NCBI RefSeq assembly: GCF_002770595.1
Contig: NZ_CP022986.1
Span: forward strand, 1,674,001-1,738,000
Direction: 5' to 3'
Origin: Chryseobacterium camelliae
GTDB lineage: Bacteria; Bacteroidota; Bacteroidia; Flavobacteriales; Weeksellaceae
DNA length: 64,000 nt
The notes beneath the pieces are model-generated. The model was given only the letters and a program-made list of their open reading frames with translations. It was not told the origin of the DNA and made no database searches. Each line of letters starts with the position of its first letter. The first letter of the stretch is position 1. Below, one piece after another: positions 29,175 to 38,575 of this stretch. Both the position numbers and the translations under genes were made by a program.

Positions 29175-29573
29175 ATGCAGACAGAAACATTAGATTTTTG
29201 GGTAGGAAATTTCAACAGTGAGGAGGATTTTTATGAATTTGTGGAGGAAGATGAGAACTATTATCTTCTCGAAGAATCTGATGACACGCATATTTCGCAG
29301 TTTGCAGCTTCACAGGATACGGTTTGGTTCGATCATGATCTGGTAGAATACGGTTTCGAAGACGGGAACAGAACGATCTACGAGAAATTTGCCGGATATT
29401 CCTTTGCCGAACAATGGCTTCCGATCCTCGTCAACAGGCTTAATGAGATCAACCTGAAATTTGATATCAATGCCCTAATTTTTGTAAGCCAGGGACAGGT
29501 TCTTAAACCCGTTTCGGTTGAAAATGATTTTTTCTCCCTGGCGTATGTGGGGGGAATTGAATATAGCTTTTAA
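29175..29573 (+). CDS. Immunity protein 22 (Imm22/DUF4284) family
   Basis: 132 residues, acidic. The start LDFWVGNFNSEEDFYEFVEED, the middle HISQFAASQDTVWFDHDLVEYGF and the late NALIFVSQG match the Imm22 (DUF4284) pattern. The family is assigned to immunity in polymorphic toxin systems by gene context; its target here is unknown because no toxin gene adjoins it. It stands alone between the YdeI-like gene and polA. Confidence 0.75.
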   Translation: MQTETLDFWVGNFNSEEDFYEFVEEDENYYLLEESDDTHISQFAASQDTVWFDHDLVEYGFEDGNRTIYEKFAGYSFAEQWLPILVNRLNEINLKFDINALIFVSQGQVLKPVSVENDFFSLAYVGGIEYSF

Positions 29574-29624
29574 TATTAATTATTACTTTACGATTCTGTA
29601 ATTAGATACATAATCCACTATATT

Positions 29625-29663
29625 AAAAATAAAACTTTCACGTGCAGTGAAAGTTTTATTTTT
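29625..29663. terminator. Bidirectional terminator between Imm22 gene and polA
   Basis: A stem whose core is 11 bp (AAAACTTTCAC at 29631-29641, complement at 29647-29657), extended by A/T pairs to about 17 bp, around a 5-base loop GTGCA. A/T runs on both sides serve the two convergent genes. Confidence 0.88.
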
Positions 29664-29683
29664 GCTTTAAATTTTAAATATTA

Positions 29684-32533
29684 TCAATGCGCTTCCAGCC
29701 AGTTATCCCCTACGCCGACTTCAACCAGCAGCGGAACCTGGGTTTCAATTGCATTTTCCATTTCCATTTTGATGATGTTGGTGGCTACTTCCACCTCATC
29801 AACCGGAGATTCAAACACCAATTCGTCATGAACCTGGAGCAGCATCCGGGTCTTTAGCTTCTCTTTTTCCAGTTCTTTCTGGATCTTGATCATGGCCATT
29901 TTCACCACATCGGCTGCACTTCCCTGGATTGGGGCATTCACGGCATTCCTTTCGGCGTGGGCACGCACAACAAAGTTATTGGAGCTGATGTCTTTCAGAT
30001 GGCGTTTCCTTCCTAAAATGGTTTCCACATAGCCGATTTCGCGGGCTTTCTTCACCTGTTCCGCCATATAGGCCTTCAGCTTGGAATACGTTTCAAAATA
30101 GGCTTCGATCATCTGCTTGGCCTCGCTTCTGGACAATCCGGTCTGCTCCGCCAGTGCAAAGGCACCCTGGCCGTATAAGATCCCGAAGTTTACGGTTTTG
30201 GCCTGGCTACGCTGGATTTTGGATACTTCCTCCAGTGGAATATTAAAGAGTTTTGCAGCAGTGGAAGCATGGATATCTTCCCCATTCTGAAAGGCTTTGA
30301 TCATGTTATCTTCACCGGAAATTTCAGCAATCAGCCTCAGCTCGATCTGGGAATAATCGGCAGAGATAATTTTTTTGCCTTCTCCGGCCACAAAAGCCCC
30401 CCTGATCTGCTGTCCCCTCAATGTACGGATCGGGATATTCTGCAGGTTTGGGTTGACACTCGCCAGACGGCCGGTAGCTGCTGTAGTCTGCGAAAAGTTG
30501 GTATGGACGCGGTTATCGGATTTTTCAATCTGCGACGGCAGCGCGTCCACGTATGTGGATTTTAATTTCTGATAGGTCCGGTATTCCAGGATATGCTGGA
30601 TGATTTCATGTTTGGATGCCAGTTTCTGAAGGATATCTTCTGAAGTGGCGTACTGCCCGGTTTTGGTCTTCTTTGCCTTAGGATCCAACTGCAATTTTTC
30701 AAACAGGACTTCACCGAGCTGTTTCGGTGAATTTACGTTGAACTCCTCTCCGGAAAGTTCAAATATTTTTTGTTCCAGTTGCCTCAGGTCGTTTTCCAGG
30801 TCTATGCTTTCCTGTGCCAGCCATTTTTCATCCAGGGAAATTCCGGCAAGCTCCATTTTGGCCAGTACTTCCATCAGTGGCATTTCGATATTGAAAAACA
30901 GGTCTTCCAGGTTTTCTTTTTTCAGCTGCGGAGCAAAGAGTTCGTATAACTGGAAGGTCACATCCGCATCTTCTGCCGCATAATCCGTCTGCGTCCTCAG
31001 GTCCGCATCCCGGAAGTTGCCTTGATTTTTTCCTTTTTTCCCGATGATGGTTTCGATGGAAACAGGTTTATAGCCGAGGTAAACTTCAGAAAGGTAATCC
31101 ATTCCGTGCCTTCCATCCGGGTTCAGCAGGTAATGCGCGATCATGGTATCAAACATGGCTCCTTTTACGGTTATATTATACCTTCTGAGGATTTTATAAT
31201 CGAACTTTAAATTGTGCGCGACTTTCACCAGGTCTTCTTTTTCAAAGAAAGGCCTGAAAATCTCCAAGGTCTGGAGTGCTTCTCCCTGATCTTCGGAGAC
31301 CGGGACATAATAAGCCAGTCCTTTTTTGTATGAGAAACTCATGCCTACCAGTTCGGCTTCCAGCTCATTGAGTGAGGTGGTTTCGGTATCAAAACATACT
31401 ACTCGTTGCTTCAAGAGGTTCCTGACCAGCATTTTTTGTGCCTTCGGATTGTCGACGAACTGATACAGGTGATCGTTATGCTCAATAGTTGATTTCGTTC
31501 CTGCCGCCTGATCCAGCTCTTCATAAGTAGCAAAAAGGTCCAGCTGCCCTACGGCCTGCGCTACTTTCTGCTGAGGTGTGGTTTCTGTTATAGTGATTTC
31601 AACATTTGTAACGGTTGTATTTCCGCTTACGATAGGTGCAAAAGCCCTGTACAGGTTATCATACAATCTTCTGAACTCGATTTCGTCGAAGACTTCTTTC
31701 ACTTTTTCGAAATCAGGAGTTTCAAGGTCATATTGTTCCTGGTGGAATTCTACCGGGGCATCACAGATAATGGTCGCTAATTTTTTTGATAAAATCCCGC
31801 GTTCCGCAGAGGCTTCCACTTTTTCCTTAAGTTTTCCTTTCAGTTCATGGGTATTGGCCAGGAGATTTTCGATGCTTCCGTACTCTTTCAGGAATTTCAT
31901 GGCTGTCTTCTCTCCAACGCCATCCAGTCCCGGAATATTATCCACAGAGTCACCCATCATCGCAAGGAAATCGATGACCTGCTTAGGATTTTCGATCTGG
32001 TATTTTGCTTTTACCTCTTCCACGCCTAAAATTTCCACCTCGCTGCCTTTCAGCCCGGGTTTGTAAATTTTGATTTTATCCGTTACCAGCTGGGCAAAAT
32101 CTTTATCCGGGGTCACCATAAATGTGGTGTACCCTTCTTTTTCCGCTTTACAGGCAATCGTACCGATTACATCATCAGCTTCATAACCGGTTACCCCTAA
32201 AATCGGGATGTGCATCGCCTGCAGGATGCGGTGGATATATGGAATAGCAGCCGTGATCGCCTCTGGCGTTTCACTCCTGTTAGCTTTGTATTCAGTAAAA
32301 TCCGTTGTCCTGATGCTGGCTTCTCCCACATCGAACACAACAGCCAGATGGGTAGGCCTTTCCCTCCTGATCAGTTCGATCAGAGAGTTGGTAAACCCGA
32401 AGATAGCAGAAGTATCCAGTCCTGTACTGGTAAGCCTTGGGTTCCTGATCAATGCATAATATCCCCTGAAAATCATTGCATAGGCATCGATAAGAAAGAG
32501 CCTTTTATCCTGTGTAGCGTCCATATTGTCCAT
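29684..32533 (-). CDS. polA: DNA polymerase I
   Basis: 949 residues. 5'-3' exonuclease domain at the N-terminus (FLIDAYAMIFRGYYAL, VFDVGEASIR, GYEADDVIGT, MMGDSVDNIPGLDGVGEKTA); a 3'-5' exonuclease with an intact DTETT site (VVCFDTETTSLNELE); and the polymerase domain with motif A DYSQIELRLIAEIS, motif B RSQAKTVNFGILYG and motif C VHDELVFE. All three activities look intact. It fills gaps and removes RNA primers in replication and repair. Confidence 0.98.
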   Translation of the reverse strand: MDNMDATQDKRLFLIDAYAMIFRGYYALIRNPRLTSTGLDTSAIFGFTNSLIELIRRERPTHLAVVFDVGEASIRTTDFTEYKANRSETPEAITAAIPYIHRILQAMHIPILGVTGYEADDVIGTIACKAEKEGYTTFMVTPDKDFAQLVTDKIKIYKPGLKGSEVEILGVEEVKAKYQIENPKQVIDFLAMMGDSVDNIPGLDGVGEKTAMKFLKEYGSIENLLANTHELKGKLKEKVEASAERGILSKKLATIICDAPVEFHQEQYDLETPDFEKVKEVFDEIEFRRLYDNLYRAFAPIVSGNTTVTNVEITITETTPQQKVAQAVGQLDLFATYEELDQAAGTKSTIEHNDHLYQFVDNPKAQKMLVRNLLKQRVVCFDTETTSLNELEAELVGMSFSYKKGLAYYVPVSEDQGEALQTLEIFRPFFEKEDLVKVAHNLKFDYKILRRYNITVKGAMFDTMIAHYLLNPDGRHGMDYLSEVYLGYKPVSIETIIGKKGKNQGNFRDADLRTQTDYAAEDADVTFQLYELFAPQLKKENLEDLFFNIEMPLMEVLAKMELAGISLDEKWLAQESIDLENDLRQLEQKIFELSGEEFNVNSPKQLGEVLFEKLQLDPKAKKTKTGQYATSEDILQKLASKHEIIQHILEYRTYQKLKSTYVDALPSQIEKSDNRVHTNFSQTTAATGRLASVNPNLQNIPIRTLRGQQIRGAFVAGEGKKIISADYSQIELRLIAEISGEDNMIKAFQNGEDIHASTAAKLFNIPLEEVSKIQRSQAKTVNFGILYGQGAFALAEQTGLSRSEAKQMIEAYFETYSKLKAYMAEQVKKAREIGYVETILGRKRHLKDISSNNFVVRAHAERNAVNAPIQGSAADVVKMAMIKIQKELEKEKLKTRMLLQVHDELVFESPVDEVEVATNIIKMEMENAIETQVPLLVEVGVGDNWLEAH

Positions 32534-32681
32534 GAGAACAAAGATAAGAAATTAGTTTTCTTTTCTTCGTCCGAAAGCTGATATTGAAAGAAGATCATCT
32601 GAGTCAATACTTCATCAGAATAATTTTGCTGAAAAACATTAAATACGACCTATATACAGCTTGGTATTTTATTTACCCATA

Positions 32682-32706
32682 AAAAAAGACCCCTGATGAG
32701 GCCTTC
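32682..32706 (-). terminator. Probable terminator of the Imm51 gene
   Basis: On the minus strand, AAGGCC and GGTCTT arms (one G-T pair) close a loop and are followed by seven T residues. It lies 12 bases past the stop of the gene at 32718 and keeps it separate from polA. Confidence 0.6.
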
Positions 32707-32717
32707 ATGTATTGCTA

Positions 32718-33068
32718 TTAATCTATTTCCGCTTTCAGCAGGAGGTCCTGTACCTGGACTTCATCTTCACAGGTCTTTTTAAATGCGGTGATAAATTCTT
32801 TTAAATGCTCCGGGTTTTCAGAATAGGCACAGAACATATCGGCTTCCGGATCAAATTTGATGTCTCCGGCCAGGTCGGGCCTCTTTTCTTCCACGAAAAC
32901 TTTTGCCAGTGACGCCCAGTCGTACCCGTTCCCTTCGAAACCTTCATCCTTTCTCCATTCAAAAATCTCCGGTTTATACGTTCCTGCATTTAAACATACT
33001 GAAAATGTCTTTTCTGAGGCAACCCAGAAAAAGGGTTTAATTGCCGTTTCAAAATTGTACGCTTCCAT
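32718..33068 (-). CDS. Immunity protein 51 (Imm51) family
   Basis: 116 residues. KPFFWVASEKTFSVCLNAGTY, then EGFEGNGYDWASLAKVFVEEK and FDPEADMFCAYSE are the conserved blocks of the Imm51 family as I know it. It is assigned to polymorphic-toxin immunity by context. It lies 90 bases past the 442-residue T6SS-region protein on the same strand, which makes it either part of that module or an orphan immunity gene at the edge of the cluster. Confidence 0.75.
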   Translation of the reverse strand: MEAYNFETAIKPFFWVASEKTFSVCLNAGTYKPEIFEWRKDEGFEGNGYDWASLAKVFVEEKRPDLAGDIKFDPEADMFCAYSENPEHLKEFITAFKKTCEDEVQVQDLLLKAEID

Positions 33069-33158
33069 ACTTTAAGTGAATTTAGTTTGCTGTATTAAAG
33101 GTAGGAAATTTCTGTTTTGGCATGAAACTTTATAACATTTATTAACTTTTTGAATGGA

Positions 33159-34487
33159 TTAAGCTTCCACTGCGTTAACGGTTATGCTGTTTGTAGCATC
33201 TGCCGCAAACTCTTCTGCAGCAATTCTGATTGCACTCTCTGCAAAATAATTGCTGACAAACGGAGCGATTAATGTAATCATTCCTCCGGCTGCTTTTGCT
33301 CCGGACACATAATTTGCCCGGATATTTTCCTGAATCATGGCGTTTCCTCTCTGATTATGCGCCTGCGAAACACGGTTTATATTACGCTCATTGATCATTC
33401 CCCGCAAAGTTCCGTTCCTATTGGTAATTCTGTCTTGTAATTCGGGGCCGAACTCACCATTCCTCATTCTTGTAATCATTTCGCTCAGCTGGGGATTATT
33501 TCTTAGGGAATAGGTACCCCGACGTTCAGCCTCGGCAACGCCGCCATCGAATGTAGCAATATCACTTCTGGTAGCATTATTCATAACCAGATTCGTTCTG
33601 ATATCTCTCATGTCATTTCGGGGAGACAGAGGATCCCAGCTATCTGTTGGCTGAATTAAACTCGATGAATCTTCAGAATTACCTTTTACATTCTGATAAT
33701 CTCCGTCACTTAATACACTGTTGATTCCCTGTGCTGTGTTGGACGCTATAGGATTAATTACGTAAAAGCCAACAGGAAGCCATGCCCCGAAAATGGCAGT
33801 CTGAGTAAGAACATGTAAGCTTCTGGCTCCTCCCAACATTCCACCCACCGGTAATGTTGTTCCCATACTGAATCCGAACAGTACTCCCGCGATAAGACCT
33901 GAACCGATATTGATCCATTTTTCGGTATTGTTATTGGAGGCAATGCTATTAGCTGCATTGCCTGCTGCAATACGGCTGATAAAAGGAAGCAGAACCCCTC
34001 CTTCTTTACAGGCTAACATGGAGTTTTTTGTCAATGCAAAATAAAGGTCTTTGGTCGCTATATTTATACTGTCGAAACGCACTTTACTATGATGGTTCTT
34101 CCACTGGCTCTCCTGATACCCGATCATTTCGCTGCAGGTAGGCGTCTGCATCATTTGCCATATGCCATATCCTATGGCAGCTATTGCAATAACACCTCCT
34201 ACGATCCAGCCTGCAACAGGAATAGTAGCCGAGGTAGCAGCTACAGCCAGCATCCCCAACACAACACCACCTCCGAAGGCAACAGTTCCTGCACCTGAAC
34301 TCCATCCGCTTTTACATTTGAATTCATCAGATAATTTCTTATCCAGTTTTACTAAGAATACTCTCTTCTGTGATCCAAGCTGTACCGTCTTAAATTTCCT
34401 GTCGTCACTTACAAGGAACTGCTTATAATCAGAATTCAACTGATTAGTACACACTGCAAACACTTTTTCCGGTAAATAAACTGCCAT
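33159..34487 (-). CDS. Unrecognised 442-residue protein of the first vgrG module, candidate T6SS effector
   Basis: The first half holds paired hydrophobic stretches (about 68-110, and again about 205-260), a block with TPTCSEMIGYQESQWKNHHSKV and then NSMLACKEGGVLLPF near 175, which recalls PAAR-like cargo proteins of Bacteroidota T6SS. The second half (about 270-442) is polar (IQPTDSWDPLSPRNDMRDIR, NRNGTLRGMINERNINR) and ends with another hydrophobic stretch and an acidic tail. I read it as an N-terminal delivery region plus a C-terminal toxin domain of unknown activity. It is the last gene of the run vgrG, LysM protein, membrane protein, this gene, with gaps of 3-7 bases. The region is AT-rich. 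Confidence 0.6.
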   Translation of the reverse strand: MAVYLPEKVFAVCTNQLNSDYKQFLVSDDRKFKTVQLGSQKRVFLVKLDKKLSDEFKCKSGWSSGAGTVAFGGGVVLGMLAVAATSATIPVAGWIVGGVIAIAAIGYGIWQMMQTPTCSEMIGYQESQWKNHHSKVRFDSINIATKDLYFALTKNSMLACKEGGVLLPFISRIAAGNAANSIASNNNTEKWINIGSGLIAGVLFGFSMGTTLPVGGMLGGARSLHVLTQTAIFGAWLPVGFYVINPIASNTAQGINSVLSDGDYQNVKGNSEDSSSLIQPTDSWDPLSPRNDMRDIRTNLVMNNATRSDIATFDGGVAEAERRGTYSLRNNPQLSEMITRMRNGEFGPELQDRITNRNGTLRGMINERNINRVSQAHNQRGNAMIQENIRANYVSGAKAAGGMITLIAPFVSNYFAESAIRIAAEEFAADATNSITVNAVEA

Positions 34488-34494
34488 TTTACTT

Positions 34495-35187
34495 TTATTT
34501 AAAAAAATAATATTCCATTATATTGAAAAAAAGGATCATGATGATGATTCCTATGGATAAGATCATAGCAATGACCTGCCATGGTTTCATCCTGTTGATG
34601 ATGCTGTACTTTATTGTTTCACCTCTTCGTACAAATACGCCAAAGTTTGGAATAATGTTAGGGTTCATCGCATTCTTGAGCACTTTTGTATTAAAATTCT
34701 CATTGATGTAGGGCTTTATATAATCGATGAATGCATCCAGTTTTTTAATATCCTGTTCACTGGAAAAAGGAGCAAACCCAGTGTTACCGACTCTTATTTT
34801 AAGAAGTTGATCTTTAGTTTTAATGGTTAAATAACGGACACCTTCATTGCCCATGTTTTTAATCATTACAATATCTTTCATATTAAAATTACAGACATTA
34901 TTTCTAAATATTGCAGTAATATTTTTCTGCGCATCGATCCTGATGATCCACTCCTTATCCTGATCTTTGATCTGATTGGTCATGAGTTTCAGTATTGCGA
35001 TACTTCCTAAAACAGTCATTAGGGCCGCAAGAATAAGGGGGAAGAGAAAAAATATATTGGAAAAAAAAATATGGGATAGATACAGGGTTCCGAGCATTAT
35101 AATTAATGCCGGAATAACAAGCAGCAATGCAATTCTCAGTTCAGTTTTAGCATCCAGTCCCTGAAATCTAAATTCTTTACTTTCCAT
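34495..35187 (-). CDS. Unrecognised three-span membrane protein, candidate immunity or chaperone
   Basis: 230 residues: two spans near the N-terminus (about 17-36 and 42-68), a soluble middle of about 120 residues with alternating strands (EWIIRIDAQKNITAIFRNNV, VRYLTIKTKDQLLKIRVGN), and one span close to the C-terminus (about 205-226). No named family recognised. It lies 7 bases upstream of the 442-residue protein and 3 bases after the LysM protein. Its position and inner-membrane layout would suit an immunity protein against a membrane-active toxin, but a chaperone or anchoring role is also possible. AT-rich coding sequence. Confidence 0.6.
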   Translation of the reverse strand: MESKEFRFQGLDAKTELRIALLLVIPALIIMLGTLYLSHIFFSNIFFLFPLILAALMTVLGSIAILKLMTNQIKDQDKEWIIRIDAQKNITAIFRNNVCNFNMKDIVMIKNMGNEGVRYLTIKTKDQLLKIRVGNTGFAPFSSEQDIKKLDAFIDYIKPYINENFNTKVLKNAMNPNIIPNFGVFVRRGETIKYSIINRMKPWQVIAMILSIGIIIMILFFNIMEYYFFK

Positions 35188-35190
35188 TTT

Positions 35191-36246
35191 TTAAGGAACA
35201 AAATTTTCCAGCTTTTTTACGGTGAATATACATTCGTTCTCAATATTATCAGCGATCTCTTCTTTTAAAACCACTTTGCCTGTTTTCAAAATCCTTGTTT
35301 CACTGTCTATTTCTACAGTGGTCCTGAAAATGAGCTTATAATCTGTGAAATTATAGCCTACAACGTTTTTATGTAATTCATCATATCTTTCAGTAATCTG
35401 TTTTTTCAGATCCTCTGACATAGCGTATTCTGCCACTTTTCTTACGGTTACCATTCCATTGCTTTCGTCTACTTTATCATACCTGATTTTCAAGGGAATA
35501 ATGAGCGGCGGTACAATTGTAGATATTAGGTCAAAATCCCGTTCCTCCCAGTCGCTGCTGAACAGATACTGATCGAAACAACAGAAATAGAAAAAGTTGC
35601 GCCAGTATTCTTCATTATTATTGGCGTCAACAGAAAACTGCTGATCGCCAATGTTTATTAATTCCCGGATAGCTGATGGATTAACTTCCTGCAATTTTTT
35701 AATAAATGGCAAACTGTGCAGATTCTCTTTTTTGAAAACATTCCATGCAGAATTGATCTCTTCTGTATTTAATATCTCATCAATTTTTCCCGTCCGGTCA
35801 AGCCTGAATACTACATTATTTTTAATTTTTTCCGTCGCTTCTATAAAATCAAAAGTATCGGCTATTATAGCAGAAGAAATAGATTTGTTGTAATCTTCAA
35901 GTTTTACAAAACCTTTCCTTTCGGAAAAATTTAATTTTAGAAGATATTGAAACTTCTGCTCTACATAATGCTCCAGAACCCCGTTAAATTTCGAAGTGTT
36001 TACCTGTTCACACCGGTATCTACATTGATTTTCAAAACCTTCATGATCAGGGCTATTATGTTGACTTCTGTCTTTTTCAAGCAATACAAAATTAAGTTGC
36101 AAAGGAATTTCACTCCCGATAATCATATGGGTTAAACCACAATTTTCATTATGAAAACCGACTAATTCTTCGACAGAAATATGTTCTTTTGCCGCAATTG
36201 ATTCTAAAGTATCTTCTTTCTGTATTTCGTATTTAATAATATCCAT
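35191..36246 (-). CDS. LysM-domain protein following vgrG, candidate T6SS adaptor (copy 1)
   Basis: 351 residues. LysM-like domain at 1-55 (YEIQKEDTLESIAAKEHISVEELVGFHNEN), with no signal peptide, followed by about 290 residues that I cannot assign. These include FRLDRTGKIDEILN and a C-terminal beta-rich part (YKLIFRTTVEIDSETRILKTGKVVLKEE). The same layout appears in the gene at 48255-49223, so the two are distant paralogues. As a cytoplasmic LysM protein 4 bases downstream of vgrG it may help to mount cargo on the spike, since LysM folds also occur in phage baseplates. AT-rich relative to vgrG. Confidence 0.65.
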   Translation of the reverse strand: MDIIKYEIQKEDTLESIAAKEHISVEELVGFHNENCGLTHMIIGSEIPLQLNFVLLEKDRSQHNSPDHEGFENQCRYRCEQVNTSKFNGVLEHYVEQKFQYLLKLNFSERKGFVKLEDYNKSISSAIIADTFDFIEATEKIKNNVVFRLDRTGKIDEILNTEEINSAWNVFKKENLHSLPFIKKLQEVNPSAIRELINIGDQQFSVDANNNEEYWRNFFYFCCFDQYLFSSDWEERDFDLISTIVPPLIIPLKIRYDKVDESNGMVTVRKVAEYAMSEDLKKQITERYDELHKNVVGYNFTDYKLIFRTTVEIDSETRILKTGKVVLKEEIADNIENECIFTVKKLENFVP

Positions 36247-36250
36247 AGTT

Positions 36251-38380
36251 TTAATTTATATCCACCTGGCCACCTGTAATTGTCACATTGCTGTTAACAA
36301 CCATTCCCGGACTTCCCCCGGTTTTTCCTACATTGGTAAGCGTACCGCCTTCTACATTTACGGTATCTGATTTAATGGTTATGGCCGTTCCTGTAATCTC
36401 AATATAGCTTTCCCCTACTTTCAGGGTAACCTTTGTAGCACCGTTGAGATCGATGACCCCATTTTTATCCATATTCAGGATACTTTGTCCTTTTCCTACA
36501 TCCGTGCAATGCTTAGACCCGGCATTGACGGTATTATCGTTTCCTACGGTAACGGTCTTATTGTTATTGGCGTTGGTAACGGCATTTCCGGCACCATCAA
36601 ACTTCATATGGGCACCGCCCTGGTCGGTTAAGAGTACCGAGCCTTCGCCATCGTTAAGCTCCAGCTTGTTTCCGCTGCGGGTGCTCAGGCTTTTGATATT
36701 GTTTCCTGTACCGCCACCACCGCCTACCTGTCCGTGGAACATTCCTCCCATCACGAAAGGACGGTCCGGATGCTGATGGACGAAATTAACAATGACCTGA
36801 TCGCCAACCTCAGGAATAGCCATAAATCCCCGGTTTTTGCTTACTTTTTCACTGCTTCCTCCATCAGGAGTCATTACCCTGATCAATTCTGTGGTGGACG
36901 GCCCGTTCTGCCAGTCAAACTGAACCTGCACACGGCCCTGGTTTAACGGATCGGTATTGGAAATGACTTTGGCAAACTGAGGCTCAGCTTTGGGTACCTC
37001 GAATTCCGGGCGGGGAATATATCCTGTATCGGAAGCTATGGCTTCAAAAGTACCGGTATAGTATCCTCTGGAATCAACTTCATGCTCTGTGGCAATAATC
37101 ATGAGTTTGGTAAAATAAGCCGTTTCATTGCTGTCTTCCTTCCGCATTTCCACATCGGCAATGCATCCCGGATACAGGAAAGGAACCGTAGTAGAACCTG
37201 AGGTCACGAAAACATCGGAAGCTTTGCTCCCGGCAGTCCCTTTTTGGGAAGCATCAATGTCCATGAATGATATGGCTTTTATCGGAGCTACCCGCAGTGA
37301 GGGCGTAGTAAATATCTTTTCAGATATTTCATAAGCGCGTCTGGCAATATCTGATGTATGACTGATTTTTGAATTTCCGGTAGTCAGCTTTTCGTTCTTG
37401 CTGCTGTTGTAACCGTAAAAAGTGGGATTGACATGCTGAGCCTTCATGGTTATCCTGATATCGGTCACGCTGCTGCCGTATACTAATTTGACCGGTTTTT
37501 CCTGAGGAGGCAGTTTCCCGAAATGCAGCACTTCACCGTCATAATAAAACTGTTCTCCGTATGCTTCTGCAATTCTTGCCAGATAATTATAGTGCGTTTC
37601 CTCATACTGCGAACTGTACGAAACATTTCCGTGCTGAGCATCTACCCTGTAATCAAATTTATTCTGTCCCAGCCCTTCTTTGATAATCTGATCTGCAATG
37701 CTATTCAGACTGACTTCCTGGCCGCCGCCGAAACTCTGGATGTGAGGTGCGGCATCCAGAAGAACGGTAGGGCTGAATCCACTGAGGACAATATTTCCCA
37801 AGCTGCCTTTTTCCTGGCTGAAACCCACTTCCGTAATGACACCCACAAAACTTCTTTCAGGACTGCTTTCAAGATCTTTATACCTGAAAATAACGGTGAT
37901 CCTTTTGCCTAAAAAATTCTGGGCTTCTTCCAGATTATGGTTTTCTGGCTTGCCAAGGCTGTCGTAAGCAAGCATCAGATCAAATTCATGGTGTTTTACA
38001 GCACTCTGCCTGAGCTTAAAGTGTTTAAAATGCCGGATTATTTTACCTTCGATAACGATGTCAAGCCTGACTACACGATTGATTCCCAGTATCTGGCTTT
38101 CTGCGATGGCAACTGCATTATGAATTCTGGAGGTAGGCTGCCGGGACCAGATCCGGTCTTCCGTACGGATAGGGTCTGTCATCTTTGAAGCCTCGTTCAT
38201 AAACATGTTCTGGCCATCCGGCGCAAGATCAGGATGGGTAAGCTTTTCAGCTGACGACAAAAGCGGGTCGTGAAATGGTTTTGAAGGTAATTGCCCCGTT
38301 TCCTGTAATGGCTGTAAAACACGATTTTCCGGTACCTGATCCGGTCCGGAATTTATTTCAAATTCATTATCCTTAATCAT
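36251..38380 (-). CDS. vgrG: T6SS spike protein VgrG (copy 1)
   Basis: 709 residues. After a variable N-terminus (about 1-85), a gp27-like domain begins at VRLDIVIEGKIIRHFKHFKLRQS and contains FLGKRITVIFRYKDLESSPERSFVGVITEV; the gp5-like OB domain has GRVQVQFDWQ, RVMTPDGG and GDQVIVNFVHQHPDRPFVMGGMFH. A C-terminal beta-helix-like part is rich in T/V/N repeats (TVGNDNTVNAGS to VTITGGQVDIN). VgrG caps the Hcp tube and carries effectors. It heads the operon with the LysM, 230- and 442-residue proteins and lies 195 bases after hcp copy 1. Confidence 0.95.
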   Translation of the reverse strand: MIKDNEFEINSGPDQVPENRVLQPLQETGQLPSKPFHDPLLSSAEKLTHPDLAPDGQNMFMNEASKMTDPIRTEDRIWSRQPTSRIHNAVAIAESQILGINRVVRLDIVIEGKIIRHFKHFKLRQSAVKHHEFDLMLAYDSLGKPENHNLEEAQNFLGKRITVIFRYKDLESSPERSFVGVITEVGFSQEKGSLGNIVLSGFSPTVLLDAAPHIQSFGGGQEVSLNSIADQIIKEGLGQNKFDYRVDAQHGNVSYSSQYEETHYNYLARIAEAYGEQFYYDGEVLHFGKLPPQEKPVKLVYGSSVTDIRITMKAQHVNPTFYGYNSSKNEKLTTGNSKISHTSDIARRAYEISEKIFTTPSLRVAPIKAISFMDIDASQKGTAGSKASDVFVTSGSTTVPFLYPGCIADVEMRKEDSNETAYFTKLMIIATEHEVDSRGYYTGTFEAIASDTGYIPRPEFEVPKAEPQFAKVISNTDPLNQGRVQVQFDWQNGPSTTELIRVMTPDGGSSEKVSKNRGFMAIPEVGDQVIVNFVHQHPDRPFVMGGMFHGQVGGGGGTGNNIKSLSTRSGNKLELNDGEGSVLLTDQGGAHMKFDGAGNAVTNANNNKTVTVGNDNTVNAGSKHCTDVGKGQSILNMDKNGVIDLNGATKVTLKVGESYIEITGTAITIKSDTVNVEGGTLTNVGKTGGSPGMVVNSNVTITGGQVDIN

Positions 38381-38575
38381 AATCTTTTGTTTTGAGTCAT
38401 TTGACAGTGTATTGCTTCAATACCGCTGTTTTGAAATTCTTCAAATAAAAGTATAAAACATAACGCCTGAAATGGTTCAGTCCGTTATCGAATAAAAGGA
38501 CAGAACAGGTTATTTTTGTATGTTCCCTGCTCTGCCTGATGTTTAGTTTATTGGGTAAGATGATTGGTGACAGGT

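Noticed and set aside
33069-33158. Third copy of the TonB-receptor type phased promoter (minus strand AAATGTTATAA... TACCTTTA) before the Imm51 gene
   Set aside because: Spacing is 45, not 50 bases, the second TTAAA is missing and the -7 box lacks the final G.
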